Assembly: GCF_008831285.2 (NCBI RefSeq)
Contig: NC_045143.1
Location: forward strand, 13,319,214 to 13,383,213
Reading direction: 5' to 3'
DNA length: 64,000 nucleotides
Source: Nymphaea colorata
Taxonomy: Eukaryota; Streptophyta; Magnoliopsida; Nymphaeales; Nymphaeaceae
Shown: positions 1 to 11,700 of the stretch, piece after piece
Position numbering within the stretch: the stretch's first letter is position 1
How the letters are laid out: the number at the start of each line of letters is the position of its first letter
Notes under the pieces: model-generated
The model's input: only the letters and a program-made list of their open reading frames with translations
Databases searched by the model: none
Told to the model about the DNA's origin: nothing
Translations under genes and position numbers: made by a program

Positions 1-1040
1 ACTATGCATCATAGCCCTCATTCTTTGCAAAATCATTTTTTCTGGTAAAATGAGGGCTTCACACTATTTCACGAGAAAAATGAAGGCTTTTGAAAGCCCA
101 CTTTATCTGGCGAGATAGATGGCACCTTCCCTCTAATTTTATTGCTTTTTCCGGCAATAATAAAAGGCCTGAAAACCCTCCCCTTCTGGCCAGAAAAAAG
201 GGCTTCAAAGTCCTTTCCAAATGGCTGGTCCGACCAAGAAAAGGGGCGCCCACCCTTCCCCGACCAGATAGAAAAGAGGACTTCAACTCTCAATCGGTGT
301 TAGAGGGAGAGGGAGAGAGAGAACAGGGCAGGTAGGGGCAATCAGTCACATATCTCACATAATTACAACTGATAGAACCTCAGGTCTCACAGATCCAATG
401 TCAGATATGAGATCGGATCATCAAAGGCTATCAACCGTAGGCTAAGATGATTCCAACTCAGGTTGCCATTGGCCTTAGCAGGCTGACTCCAGCAAGAGAT
501 TCAAAAAATTGAACAATATAACAAAAACAGGAAAAAGTTACGATGTTAAAGGCTTCAAATTATCAAAAGACAAAAAATTCAGAAGAAACATGAGGCCGTC
601 ACTCAGACATAGCCTGGTAGTTATGCCTAACCCTGACTTGGTACTCGATAGCTGAAAGAATCACTCACCAGAAAGGGCTGAAGCGCAATATCCTGAATAT
701 CCGTGACGATCACCATGCCTAATTGAAGAGCACATGGGGACCAACATGAATGCCAAAAGCCTCATCCCCTCAATCTAATAATAATTGACAACTCTGGGCA
801 CCTAGGAATGCATGAAAAAACTTTATATAATTGCTGATGTTCTCCCATCTGACCTTCAACAGATGGGGGGAGGATGCTCACAAGCCAAAAACAGACAACG
901 ATAGACCAAACCCACCTTCCCTACATCATCAAAGAAAGGGAAAAAACTATTACCAACCTTGCCATACTCCCACGACCACCATTTCTTGAATGGCCAAAAA
1001 AACCAAACCAGGAATGGCCTCCCACCCCAAAAAAATTAGA
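1..1040. other. Unassigned intergenic sequence
   Basis: No gene is recognised here. The first 330 bases are relatively GC-rich with repeated 'gagggcttc'-like words and a short GA-rich run near 300-330; the rest is unique-looking AT-rich sequence. It lies 3' of the broken receptor-kinase gene on the minus strand. Short open frames in all directions show no family resemblance. Confidence 0.4.
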
Positions 1041-2500
1041 ATCTTCCTGACTGGTGAAAATCTGCCAACTATCCAGACTGACAGGCCAATCACCATCAGT
1101 TTCGTCATCGATATATGGCCATCTCGGCCTGGTGGAAATTGAGGGAAACGGTGGTGGAGTGCGTCCAGTCACTTGGCTACCTCCCCCATTGATGACCTCA
1201 TGAAGGCCCCCTCTTGCACACACCACAAGGCTACCCAGAAGCCCCTCTGTGCTTCCCCGGATCTGCATTGCCTCCAATCGTCCATCCACCACACCCATGA
1301 CACTTTCTGACACCAATGTCTCATATCCCCACATGTGCAACTCCATCTCTCCCCTCCTCCCAGACACCATCTCGATCAGCATTGTACCAAATTGCTGCAC
1401 ATCCTTCATAGCTGCAACCTCTGTATTGTCGGACTTTGCCCATTGCAACCCAAATTCCATTCACTTTGGCTCGGATCTCCTCATCCAAGACCACGTTCTC
1501 CAATTTCTGCCTTCCGTGTCCCATGAACCGCTGCAAGCTGAGTGCAGGTATGTCATTGCCCTTGCGACACCAATCCAAATCTTCACATGTGGCTCCCATG
1601 TCCGGCTGTGCCTTCTACTAGACAGTCAGGATGCCACTGAGCCATTCTTGGCAAACTCATAAACAAGATACTTGTGGTCTAATTCACAGCATATGCTTCT
1701 AGCTGAACGAGTCTCTTGTGATCGATGCTCCACAGCAACAAATGAGCGAAATTGTCTCTCTTGATTTGAACAGTTTGACACTGTGACAACGACAAGCTTG
1801 TTTCCAAGCATCAGTTACATGAAACACAATGGGACCAAGAGGATCCTTGAAGTTCTTGGTCAAATCTTTTATCTCAGCATAAGACGGCCCAATGAAGAAT
1901 CCCCTGGAGTTTGGATTGATGAAGGCTAACTTCCCACTGCACAGTTGGGGCTGGACTTTGATCTTCTGTGGTAATGGATGAAGCATAACATCAGACCAAT
2001 CTAGATAAAGAAGAATGCAGAAAATGTACCACTGGCAGCAGCTATCAAGCATGACTTGCAGACTTCGCATGATTGTGGATGAGGGGATGATTGGGTGGAT
2101 GATGGTGGTGCTTCAAAAGCGTTTCTCCTGCTCAATGCTGCCAATGGATCCAAGCACATCTTCACAAAACAGGCAACAACTAGAGACGCCTGCTTATAGC
2201 CAATGACATATCTTGTTCGCGATCTACAAGACAAGCTTTCCAACATGCTTCAAAACTACCAAATATAATTGAATCATGAGGTGGGTACAACCCATAAAGT
2301 ATAGTGTCCTTGAGGGGAATCATGCCAGGAGTAGTATCACAGACGCTATATGGAGTTAAACAATGCAAAGAAGTGGCCTACGGGAAAGCGTATGCACAAC
2401 TAGTATCACCGCTTGGTCCAGTTAAGCTTCAGATTCCATTGAGACCACTTGTTGTTGAGAGCCTACATAGCACCATCAGAGGAAAAGGCTGCAATAATAG
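1040..2500 (-). pseudogene. Broken G-type lectin receptor kinase (SD3-1-like)
   Basis: Minus-strand pieces line up in order with the C-terminal two thirds of plant G-type lectin S-receptor-like kinases of the SD3-1 type. They are a PAN/apple-like part (LYGLYPPHDS near 2300, then FEACWKACLVD), a juxtamembrane part (SYAEIKDLTKNFKDPLGP near 1880) and kinase-lobe pieces (CCELDHKYLVYEFAKNGSVAS near 1650, QKLENVVLDEE near 1480, SDNTEVAAMKDVQQFGTML near 1420). The frame changes several times between blocks and in-frame stops occur, so no full-length product is possible. Canonical HRD and DFG motifs are not visible; SD3-1 kinases are themselves atypical. The ectodomain N-terminus (bulb-lectin domain) is missing or unrecognisable upstream. 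In life such proteins sit in the plasma membrane. The homology is strong by eye; the exact ends are approximate. Confidence 0.8.
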
Positions 2501-4480
2501 TAACTGACGTTTGTTTCCCAGTGTAATTTCAAGTGCCCAGAAGATCTGATCACGCGTATAATTACTTGTAAGGTTGAGCAGGGACCTAATCATAGGTCTG
2601 CTAAGTGTATAATTACTTTTATACCAAAAAAAAATTCATTAAGGTGGATATGTCCTTACACAACGGCTCTGGTAGAAGAAGCCAAGTTACAACTCAAGGT
2701 GTGTTTGGCTCGAGAGTCAAATGCACAAGCAACTATCCTCTCTCTCTTTTTTTTTTTTTTTTTTGAAGTTTTCATTCATGTTCGACTTCCATCTTCAAAA
2801 CGATTTTAAAGTGTTCGGCAAAGAAGATTGGGATTATTTTATTTTACTGTGTTCACATATTAAGGTTGCATTTGATAGCCTCAGATCTTAAATCTGAGGC
2901 TACATAAAAAGATGTGTTTTTGGGAGATCCTCAGTTCAAGCAAACTAAAAATCTCAATAGCATGGATTTTAAATCCATACTACACGTTAAAAACCATGGA
3001 TTTAAGATCGGGATGAAAGGGTCTGACCTTAAATCACTAGATCTGAAATCTTAGGGATCTCAGATCAGATCCACAATAAAAACAAGTACAATCTAAATAT
3101 TGAGCAGAGTATACTGCATCCTCCCCCTTCCCCGTTTCAAATCTGTTTTCCTTTAAATTAATCTGCCCGTCAACATAAGATGTAAATGCCCTTCATTAAG
3201 AACATGCAATGTCCACCCTTGAGTAATATGTTGCCCCTTTTCGAGTCCATTTCATTTGAACTAATATGCCGTAATTATTACGACATAAATTGCCTTCAAT
3301 AATGTGGCCACCCTTGAGACATCAACCAGTATATGTTGGTATAAAAACATAATTGCCCTTCATGGCACAATAGGTAAAACTTTTTAAAACCCTGACTAGA
3401 TCCTTCGCAAAACCCTCATCATCACTAGACCCTTTGTGAAACCCTTACAACCAAATATGTCAAATTATTGCTGCAGTCAAAGAATCACCAGTGTGGGTTT
3501 CTTGAACAATTACACAACACAATGTTTCAGTGTTCAATGTCACTTTTCTACCATTGGCTACCTCAATTTCCTAGGCATGTCTCGTCTATTTTCATGGCAT
3601 CTTTTCACTGCTCATCTATTATCCTAGTCTTGGTATATCTTATTTTGTTTTTGTTTATGTTATAACATTTGTCTAGTTTATAAAACTAAATCATTAGAGT
3701 TCAATTGGTCCAGCTTGTCATGGAAACTTTGCATTACTGAACAGATTTGCTTTTAGTATAAGTAGCACTAAATTGTTAAACAATATGTAAAATCACTTTT
3801 ATGTTTCAGTATGTGATAAAGTAAATTGCTACTTTATAAAAGTTCCATTTAAATGCATAGCTATGCTCCGCGACATATACTTTAAGTCGGTAGTGAAGGC
3901 AAAAATTTTGACTGTAAAGGCACTGATTCAAAAACTTTCATTATGTTAGGGCCACCAATATATGTACATAATCAAGTACCTTAAGACAGTAATGTGAAAA
4001 TAAACATATTTTATGGGTCTAATGTATATAACTGCCAACACCAGCCCACATGTGGCTCTGCTCACTGCATTAGGTTGTCGTTGACTCATTCATATATTTT
4101 ATGAAACTTAATCACTGGAGCCTTACATGTCAGTCATGGTGTAGGAACTCTTGACTATATTGCTTAATTTTCTTGTTTAAATTTACTTTCAGTATACATA
4201 GTAATAAATTGTTAGTCAATATGCACAATTGCCACACTTTAAATTCCTACACCATATGTAAACCATTTCGAGAAGACATTGTTGTCATATGATGTTATTG
4301 CTTGCATATATGTTTGACATTGACATCAATATATTATGTTATATTATGTAGATAATATGGCTTCATTCAAGAAAGTCCAAATTGCTAGACTCATGGCTCC
4401 TTTAAAAATGACCTTATGGCCACTTATTCATTAGTATGACATGACAATGGATGACATCAGTGATTTATATTTATATTTAG
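2501..4480. other. AT-rich intergenic sequence with a MITE-like palindrome
   Basis: No gene is seen. Around 2865-3075 several words recur in both orientations, including a near-perfect palindrome (cctcagatcttaaatctgag, near 2878-2900) and repeated 'ggatttaaatcc'-like motifs. This resembles a decayed miniature inverted-repeat element, but no clear terminal repeats or target duplication could be fixed. The remainder is ordinary AT-rich DNA. Confidence 0.3.
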
Positions 4481-4489
4481 AGGGCATTA

Positions 4490-5115
4490 AAAAGATACCT
4501 AGGAGTACAAGAGGTGAAGGCGAGAGGGTTGAAATAATAGTTGAAAAGAAGCTTATTAAAGAACTATGAGTTGTGTTGGTGAGAATGGAACAAGAAAGAG
4601 CTAAAAATAGGTGGAAAGAGGAAAGGGATATGGAGAACCCAAGAGAAGAAGGACAAAAGAAAATGGGTAGATGAGATGAGAGAAGTGGGAGAGATGAAAA
4701 TAGGACAAGGAAGCAAGGGTTGAAAAGAGATGGAAGAAGTGAAGCTAGAGTAGAAGGGAAGAGGAGGGAAATATAAGGAACCGCAAAACAAAAGGGAAGA
4801 AAGAAGAGGGAGGTAAGGGGAAAAAAGTAGAAGGGTTGAAGTTGAGAGAAAAGAAAAGAATGGAAACTGATAAGAGGAAAGACGAAGAGGAGTGAAGAGG
4901 GATTCTTGAGGAGAGAAATAGAGAGGATGAAAATAGAGAAGAAAGAAGAAAAGATGGTGAAAATAAAAAAAATAGAAAAAAAATGGGTGAAATGCAAAAA
5001 GATACAAAAAAGAAGTTAAAAGAGAGAAAAGGAGGGGACTGAACTTGAGAGGAGAGGAAAACAAGCTAAGGGGATGGAAATTGAGAAGTCATGATGAAAT
5101 AAAGGAAAAAAAAAA
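4490..5115 (+). repeat. Long purine-biased (GA-rich) tract
   Basis: For about 600 bases the plus strand is overwhelmingly A and G with very few pyrimidines. The complement therefore gives long spurious open frames full of Phe, Ser, Leu and Pro in two frames. There is no single repeat unit; it looks like an expanded and decayed GGAAA/GAGA low-complexity tract. The protein-like translations on the minus strand are a composition artefact, not a gene. Confidence 0.7.
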
Positions 5116-6690
5116 TAGTTGCATGGAGAGAGGGGATGGATGTGGTTTGAGTGGGAGGGGATCCATGGTATGTTGAGTGCTCCTTACTTATATATGAAGC
5201 AATTGTATTTGTAGTTACATCATTACACAACTATTTACTTACAAATAATAAAAATGGTGTTTGTGGGATTGTTTCTTTTGCAAGTGCTCCATTCTTTTTC
5301 TCTTTTGGAAAATCAAGTGCTTTGTGCAAAGCCAAAGCAATGCGAGTGCGCTTTTGCACAAAGCACTCGCTTTTCAGTGCACATGACGTACAAGAACCAC
5401 TGAGTTACCAATCTCATTAACCACTTCTAGGGCCTTAGTTACACGAGGGTTCTTCTGGTAGACATCACCTGCGCACCAAACCCACACACATGAGAGCGAA
5501 TCGTCGTGTTGTACATGTAACGCAGAGTGGTTTGATGAATGTCATTCCATTCTGTTGATGTATAATGGCATACAATTCCATTTTTGGTATGGAAATAGAA
5601 TAAGAATAATTAACAATTTGCCTTTGTCATTAAAACTACAGCAAAACCTATGAGATGAGACCTGCCTATCTACATGAGGTCTAGTCATTCCTAACATCTT
5701 TATGAAGAGTAAATAGACTAATGATTAATCAATTCTTATGTCTCCTATACCTTGAAATATCCAAGTGTTGCATGAACCTAAGTGCAAGAATGAATTATGC
5801 ATTTCTTATTTGGAAAGAGTAGAATTTTGAAAATATTGTATGCAGTGAAAGATTTGGCAAATACTTATTTTGATTTGTAGAAAATGGAAGAAAGGTCATT
5901 TGTGATGAAAATGTAAAGGATTTTTTTTAACTATATGGTCACGAGTGATTTTAGAGAAGTAAAAGAATCATGAAACATTTAAATGGAGATGAAAGAGGAC
6001 AAAACTTTGATATTATTTTGGGCAAGAAATTTGAATAAAGAGGAATTTGTTAAAGAATTACTAGAAAACTAATGGTTTTGAAAAGTACATGAGGAAAACA
6101 CAACTAATTTTACAAAAATTGAAATATGATTTGAGAATTTGAAAAAAGAAAATTTAAACCTTCAAGTTGCATCCTAGGACCAGAGCCTCATCATTAAGCT
6201 TGAATTTGAAAGACTTGGGAAATAAAGATTGATTTGGTCCTTCATATTTGAGGCTCTGTTACTACGCCTAAAATGAGAAACATTAAAATAGATTTGAAAA
6301 ATTGTGTTGAAAACATCATTTGGAACGAGTTTTGCTTAAAAAAATGCTTTAGAAATGTGCTTTGAAAGAGACTATATTGTAAATTGCTTTGAATAGTTTG
6401 GCAAGCTTGAGTAATTTCAAAAATTGAAATGTGCAGCCATGCAGGTTATGTAAATTGATATCTCTTTCATATTGTGACTATGATCAATGATTTAGACTGG
6501 ATCCAATCCCCTCAATTTTGTTGAAGAAAGTGTTTAGTCATTCATATTACTCTTCTATGCATATTTTCCAAAAAATTGTTGGATGACATGCAATTTGCTA
6601 GGGAGGTCTGTATGGTTTGTGCATCATGAACTAAAGTAAAATGGGAAAACATGTAATTGTCAAATTATGTATTGTATTTGATTCCTTGAG
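5116..6690. other. AT-rich intergenic sequence
   Basis: No gene, RNA or recognisable transposon domain is seen. The longest frames (about 90 codons) have no family resemblance. Confidence 0.35.
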
Positions 6691-7505
6691 AAATTGGAAG
6701 GAGGAAATCAACAAATTAAAACAAGAAAGTGGTTAATTGTAACCACATGAGTATGTTTAATTACATTCATCTTTGTGAAACATAAAAACATTCTACATTT
6801 GGTCAAGATAATTTTAAACATATGTATGCATAGACAAGTAAACAAGATAATAATCATGAGAAGAAAGTAGATGACACTAATGAAGGTCAATACTCACTAG
6901 TAGAATGGACCTTGAATACAACAACAACCACATGAATGCTTATGCACATCTTTGAATTGTCTGGTGCATTTGAGGCTCCTAAATGAGGTTGATGTGAATC
7001 TCACAAAATTGTGTGCCATACATGACAAGATTCTTCATTTCTCATGATGTTTGAAGTTTGATTTTCTCATTTCATGTCTCTTTATATACAAGTCATCCTT
7101 TGTGATAGTAATAGTAAATTCAATATACTTACAAAGTTCAACCTAATTGCAAATACACATGTATGTACAACTATGTTTATTTGTATGAACCATTCAGCCT
7201 TCCATGCATCTGGTCAAGTTAATTTTAAAATTCTACTAGGCAAACAAATGAACAAGGCAGTCATCATGAGAGGATAAATGTTGTTGATGAAGCCTAATGC
7301 TTGCTTGTAGAATGGATCACAAAATACATTGAAGATGGCCTTGACGTTGACACACAATTTCAATGTAAGGAAACATATGCTAATCTCTTTTTTCTGGTGT
7401 ATTTGAGGGTACCGAATGATATTGATATGTTATTTCGTAGAATTTTGGGTGATACATGACGAATTTTTCATTCCTCTTGAGCTTTGAATTATGCTTTATC
7501 ATACA
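6690..7505 (+). repeat. Diverged tandem duplication, about 433-bp period
   Basis: Two consecutive blocks share ordered words about 433 bases apart. 'ctggtgcatttgagg' at 6961 pairs with 'ctggtgtatttgagg' at 7394. 'ggtcaagataattttaaa' near 6800 pairs with 'ggtcaagttaattttaaa' near 7213. 'tcatgagaagaaagtagatg' near 6853 pairs with 'tcatgagaggataaatgttg' near 7263. The blocks differ by many substitutions and indels, so the duplication is old. No coding content is recognised. Confidence 0.65.
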
Positions 7506-8116
7506 ACTATGCACCCTCTTCTTGAGCTTCAGATGCAGTGACTATCAAAAAAATATTTCACCACCACCTCCACTTTAACCACTGTGGCTACAACACCTTC
7601 AACTCCTCACCACAACCATCTCCTAAGTCCCAACAAGTAATATGCATTCCCATATTACAAATTGAAATTCTAACTGTGAACAACTTTTGAGCATATTATA
7701 AAAACATGAAGTTGTTTGATGTTTCAAGTCAGCGCCTAAGTTCTTCAAATACATATCAAGTATGTGTTTCTCTTCATTAATGTCAATTTAACAAGTTATG
7801 TGAAAAAAAGTCTAGAACTACCCTGAAGGCCTTACCTCTCTCTCTCTCTCTCATATTTGCTGAGGTGACTGTTCGACCCCACAGTGGGAGGCACAAGCAC
7901 TAGAGCCAATGTACCAATGATGTCGGTGACGGTGTTCAACACCACAATGATATTCTACTGGAAATTTAGTTCTGCAGGAAGGTCAGCTGTATCTGTTCAT
8001 GGCAGGTGGTGATCTCAAGTTTTCCAATCCATAGATCCTTTTATCTCAGCTTCAACTCCATCTATCTTTCTCCTCTCACGCTCTCCGAGCAACCCACCAT
8101 GCTACGCCTCTTGGGG

Positions 8117-8153
<37 letters not shown>

Positions 8154-8731
8154 CTATTGGTATTCCAGTCTGGATAACTAAGACGTTGAAATGAAACACT
8201 AAATATGGAAAGCTAATTGCTTTCGGGTAAAACAATTATTTGAATTACATATTTGACAATTTCTGCCATGCATCGCCAAGTTTCTTTTTGTTAAACTTTT
8301 CTTCAACCACACAGTCACTGGAAAAGTTTTTAAACAGTGTGTGTTCTTGCAATAAGTTTGAAAGTTGAACATGTTTCTGTAAAATTTTCTACTCCGGAAT
8401 ATTATGCTACCGTGCCCTTTGCGTGGAACAATCTGAAATCCATATAAAGTGAAAAAGATATGGTAATTTCAACCACGACACAGATGATTCTCGATTAGGT
8501 CATTCCCTCATGCCAACTACGCTGGAAATTACCACTTAAACTGCAGGGCCAGAATGAAGGACTCGTCTGCGCATGTAGAATATGAATATACAATCTTAGA
8601 TAGTATACACTATACAGTACAAACATATGCATATGTTCATCTAAAAGCCTGAACTGAAATGCTCGAGGTCATGCAGGGAAGCTTGCATATGGAGCATGTA
8701 CATTTTACATTGAGGATCCTAATAGTTTGTC
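7506..8731. other. 3' flank of the OTU gene with microsatellites
   Basis: This stretch follows the stop codon of the minus-strand OTU gene, so it probably includes its 3' untranslated region and transcript end. It carries a short CT run near 7836-7850 and an (AG)n microsatellite at 8119-8151. No other gene is seen. Confidence 0.4.
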
Positions 8732-11700
8732 CTACAACCTTGCTCTTCCACTCTTCGGATGAATTAGCACGGAATCATAGTGGCCATAACCATGATAAAG
8801 AACCTGAATTGGTTCCTTGCCATACTCTTTGCCGTATTCTGCGATTGAAATCAATCCATGAGCATCATCATCATACATGTATACTGTTATCGGTATCCTG
8901 CAATATCAGGTCATACTTGTGAACAAATGTGATGTTACATCTATATATAAGGAAAACCTATGAAAGGTTAGAGTATTAAGAAATATAACCCTTCATTAAA
9001 CAAACATAACCTCCAAAAGAAAACCTGCCTCCAGGTCATCTTTAATTTAATTTATTCACCATTTTCATGCAATAAAGGAAAGGCCAACACTATCTATTTG
9101 ACCTTCTCCAAATTGCCTTTATCTTCATGATCGGTAAGGCATTATTTCTTGATAACTAAAAATTAAATATCTCACGTTATATTAAAGGTGATTAAATTTG
9201 TGAACATGGTACATCATTCCCAACCAGGGAAGGAGCCACTTAAGGGAAGGGTAGGCATGTCCCAACCCTGATACTACATTTAGGAATGGGCAAGGGGCCA
9301 ATGCAAGTTCCTAGTCATAGTTATGTTCACGTTATCGGTTTATGCCTCTGCCCACTCAGAATCAACCTTTTCATAAGGATTTATATTTGAGCCAACATGT
9401 CATTTTGAAATCAACGGTAAGAACAAGAAAATAGAGGCTCTGACCTAGGAAGAAAAGGACGATGAACATTAAATGTCATTGAAAAAAACTATGGCTAAAG
9501 TACCTGCAGGCTTCAGGCAAACAGATCCTACATTCTGAAATATGCCAAATCTGTTACGGTGCCAGAACATTTCAAAAATTTTATTCTTTTGAAAGAAAAA
9601 TGAGTAATATTCTAGTTCCTAAATAAAGAGTGTAGCATTCAGGCTGCCAGTGGGCCAATATCAGGGTTTGGTCAATGTTGTTCTTGATCCCCCCATGGGT
9701 TCAGGTTTAAATCTGGATTTCTATCAGGCTTACCAAGTCTTTTTATAAATCCCAAACCACAGTCCAGATTAATCCATTAAAATGTCAACTTGGTTGTTTG
9801 ATCATGCTGGAAACATGGCCCATTTAATTAGACTATAACATCTCTTTACACTACAGCAAGATCCATGTTACTGTAGCACCAAACAAGTTTTTCGTGGAAT
9901 TGGGAGGTCTAAGGGTTCGGTTCTCATAGTTTTCTTGATAAGCTAAATGTATGCCTAAAACTTCAAACAGGCTGGCATTTGATAATGACGTTATTTACCT
10001 ATAGTTCAATAAAACTGCAGCATCTGTAACCAAATCTGACAAAGTTCTGAAAAAGAACCTGGATCTGGTATTTATTTTCTTCAGATTTATCTTTTTTCAT
10101 CCACTTTGGAACTGAGTCACAAACAGATGCTCCAGCCCATTGACAGCCTCATGTGTAGCAAAATCCATAATTTAGGCATGGTATGCAGCTCCTTCACTGA
10201 GCAATGCAGTCAAAAAATATTACAAATGCCAAAGCTTGTTAACACTTACTCTAAGACATGCGAGGCCATCAGCAACTCTGGCTCCCCGCCCCACACATGT
10301 GGGTTTCTGATCTGTGAAACATAAGAATCAAAATCTCCTTCTATAAACCTGCACAACATACAACTCATGAGAATACAAGATACTCAATAGCAAACATGCA
10401 CAAGCTTTCACTTTCGTTATGATCTAATAATCTCTTCTACAATCAGAGAACCATATTTACCACTTGGGAGAAAGAAGGCATTTAATGTCAATAACAAGTC
10501 ATTTTGTTGGCAACAAGTAATTAACATAAGAATTAAATCTAAACTTGATGAATTATATATCCACATTTTCCTTTTGGAGATGACTAGAGCATCCATGAAC
10601 ACTTATCTATGTTAGATCTGTCCAGATATGTTCAGCATGTGGAAAAGAGAAGACAAAAAAGAAAATAGGATTTGTTCAAATGTATGCCGGCAGCCACACT
10701 TTATTGGGCATACTCTAGTTGTATTTAATCGTCATAATACATATTACAAAAGACAGCAGAGTATATTAATAAAACACAAAAGAACAAGCTTGCTACTAGG
10801 TACACACCTTCTACAATAAAATACACAACATGGATTGGGTAAAGTAAAAAACAAGGAGTAGTAGCAAGGTTGTGTGGAGTCAAGATATAGCGTTATGGCC
10901 CAAACTGCCTTAGAAATGGTTTGGGTAAAATTATTCTCTCATATTTAGGCATTCAAGCGCCTTTGCTAATGAAGATGATGTGTGATAACAAGCTTCCAGC
11001 TTATATTGTAAATAATTATGTGTCTCATGAAAGGACAGAGCATGTAGAGATCGACTATCACTACAATCAGAGATATGGTTCAAATGGGAAAATTTCAATT
11101 ATGCATGTTTCTTTTGAAGATCAAGTTGCAGACATCTTTACTAAGCCTCTTTCTATTTCTGATTTTTCTAAATGTCGTAACAAGCTGAGCATGACTGATA
11201 TATATGCTCCAGCTTGAGGGGGAGCGTTGAGTAATAGCTATTAGAAAAAGAATAAATTAGAGTGCCGACATCAGTATTTTTTGGTAAATTTTATTCGTTT
11301 TCTGAACTGTTTAAGTAAGTCCTAGCCAACCCATATTCCTCTTATTTACAAGAAGATTTGGGATAATCTAACAAGTGAGCAAACTTCTCTCCCTCTCTCT
11401 TTTCTTCTGCCTCTGTCTTTCTCTGAAACCAAATTCAAAAAATTTGATACCAGAAAATAGAGAATTTCAGATCAAAATCAACACTGAAATTTTATGTCAG
11501 AGCTTTTTGGAGATAAAGAATCCCAAAAAGGAGCAAAATATGATAAAGAAAGAGGTCTGAAACAGAAATAAAAGTGGAGACAGAGATTTCTGACTGAAGG
11601 AACAAAGTTTAATCTCTATGGGCACACCATTTGGAAGAAATCTGCAACCTCATTCTAATGCCAACAAATATTTTGAAGATAAAAACTTGAGAAAATGACC

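Noticed and set aside
4431-5064. Two long overlapping minus-strand frames rich in Phe, Ser and Leu
   Set aside because: They come from the purine-biased tract; more than one frame is open at once, which is compositional and not coding.
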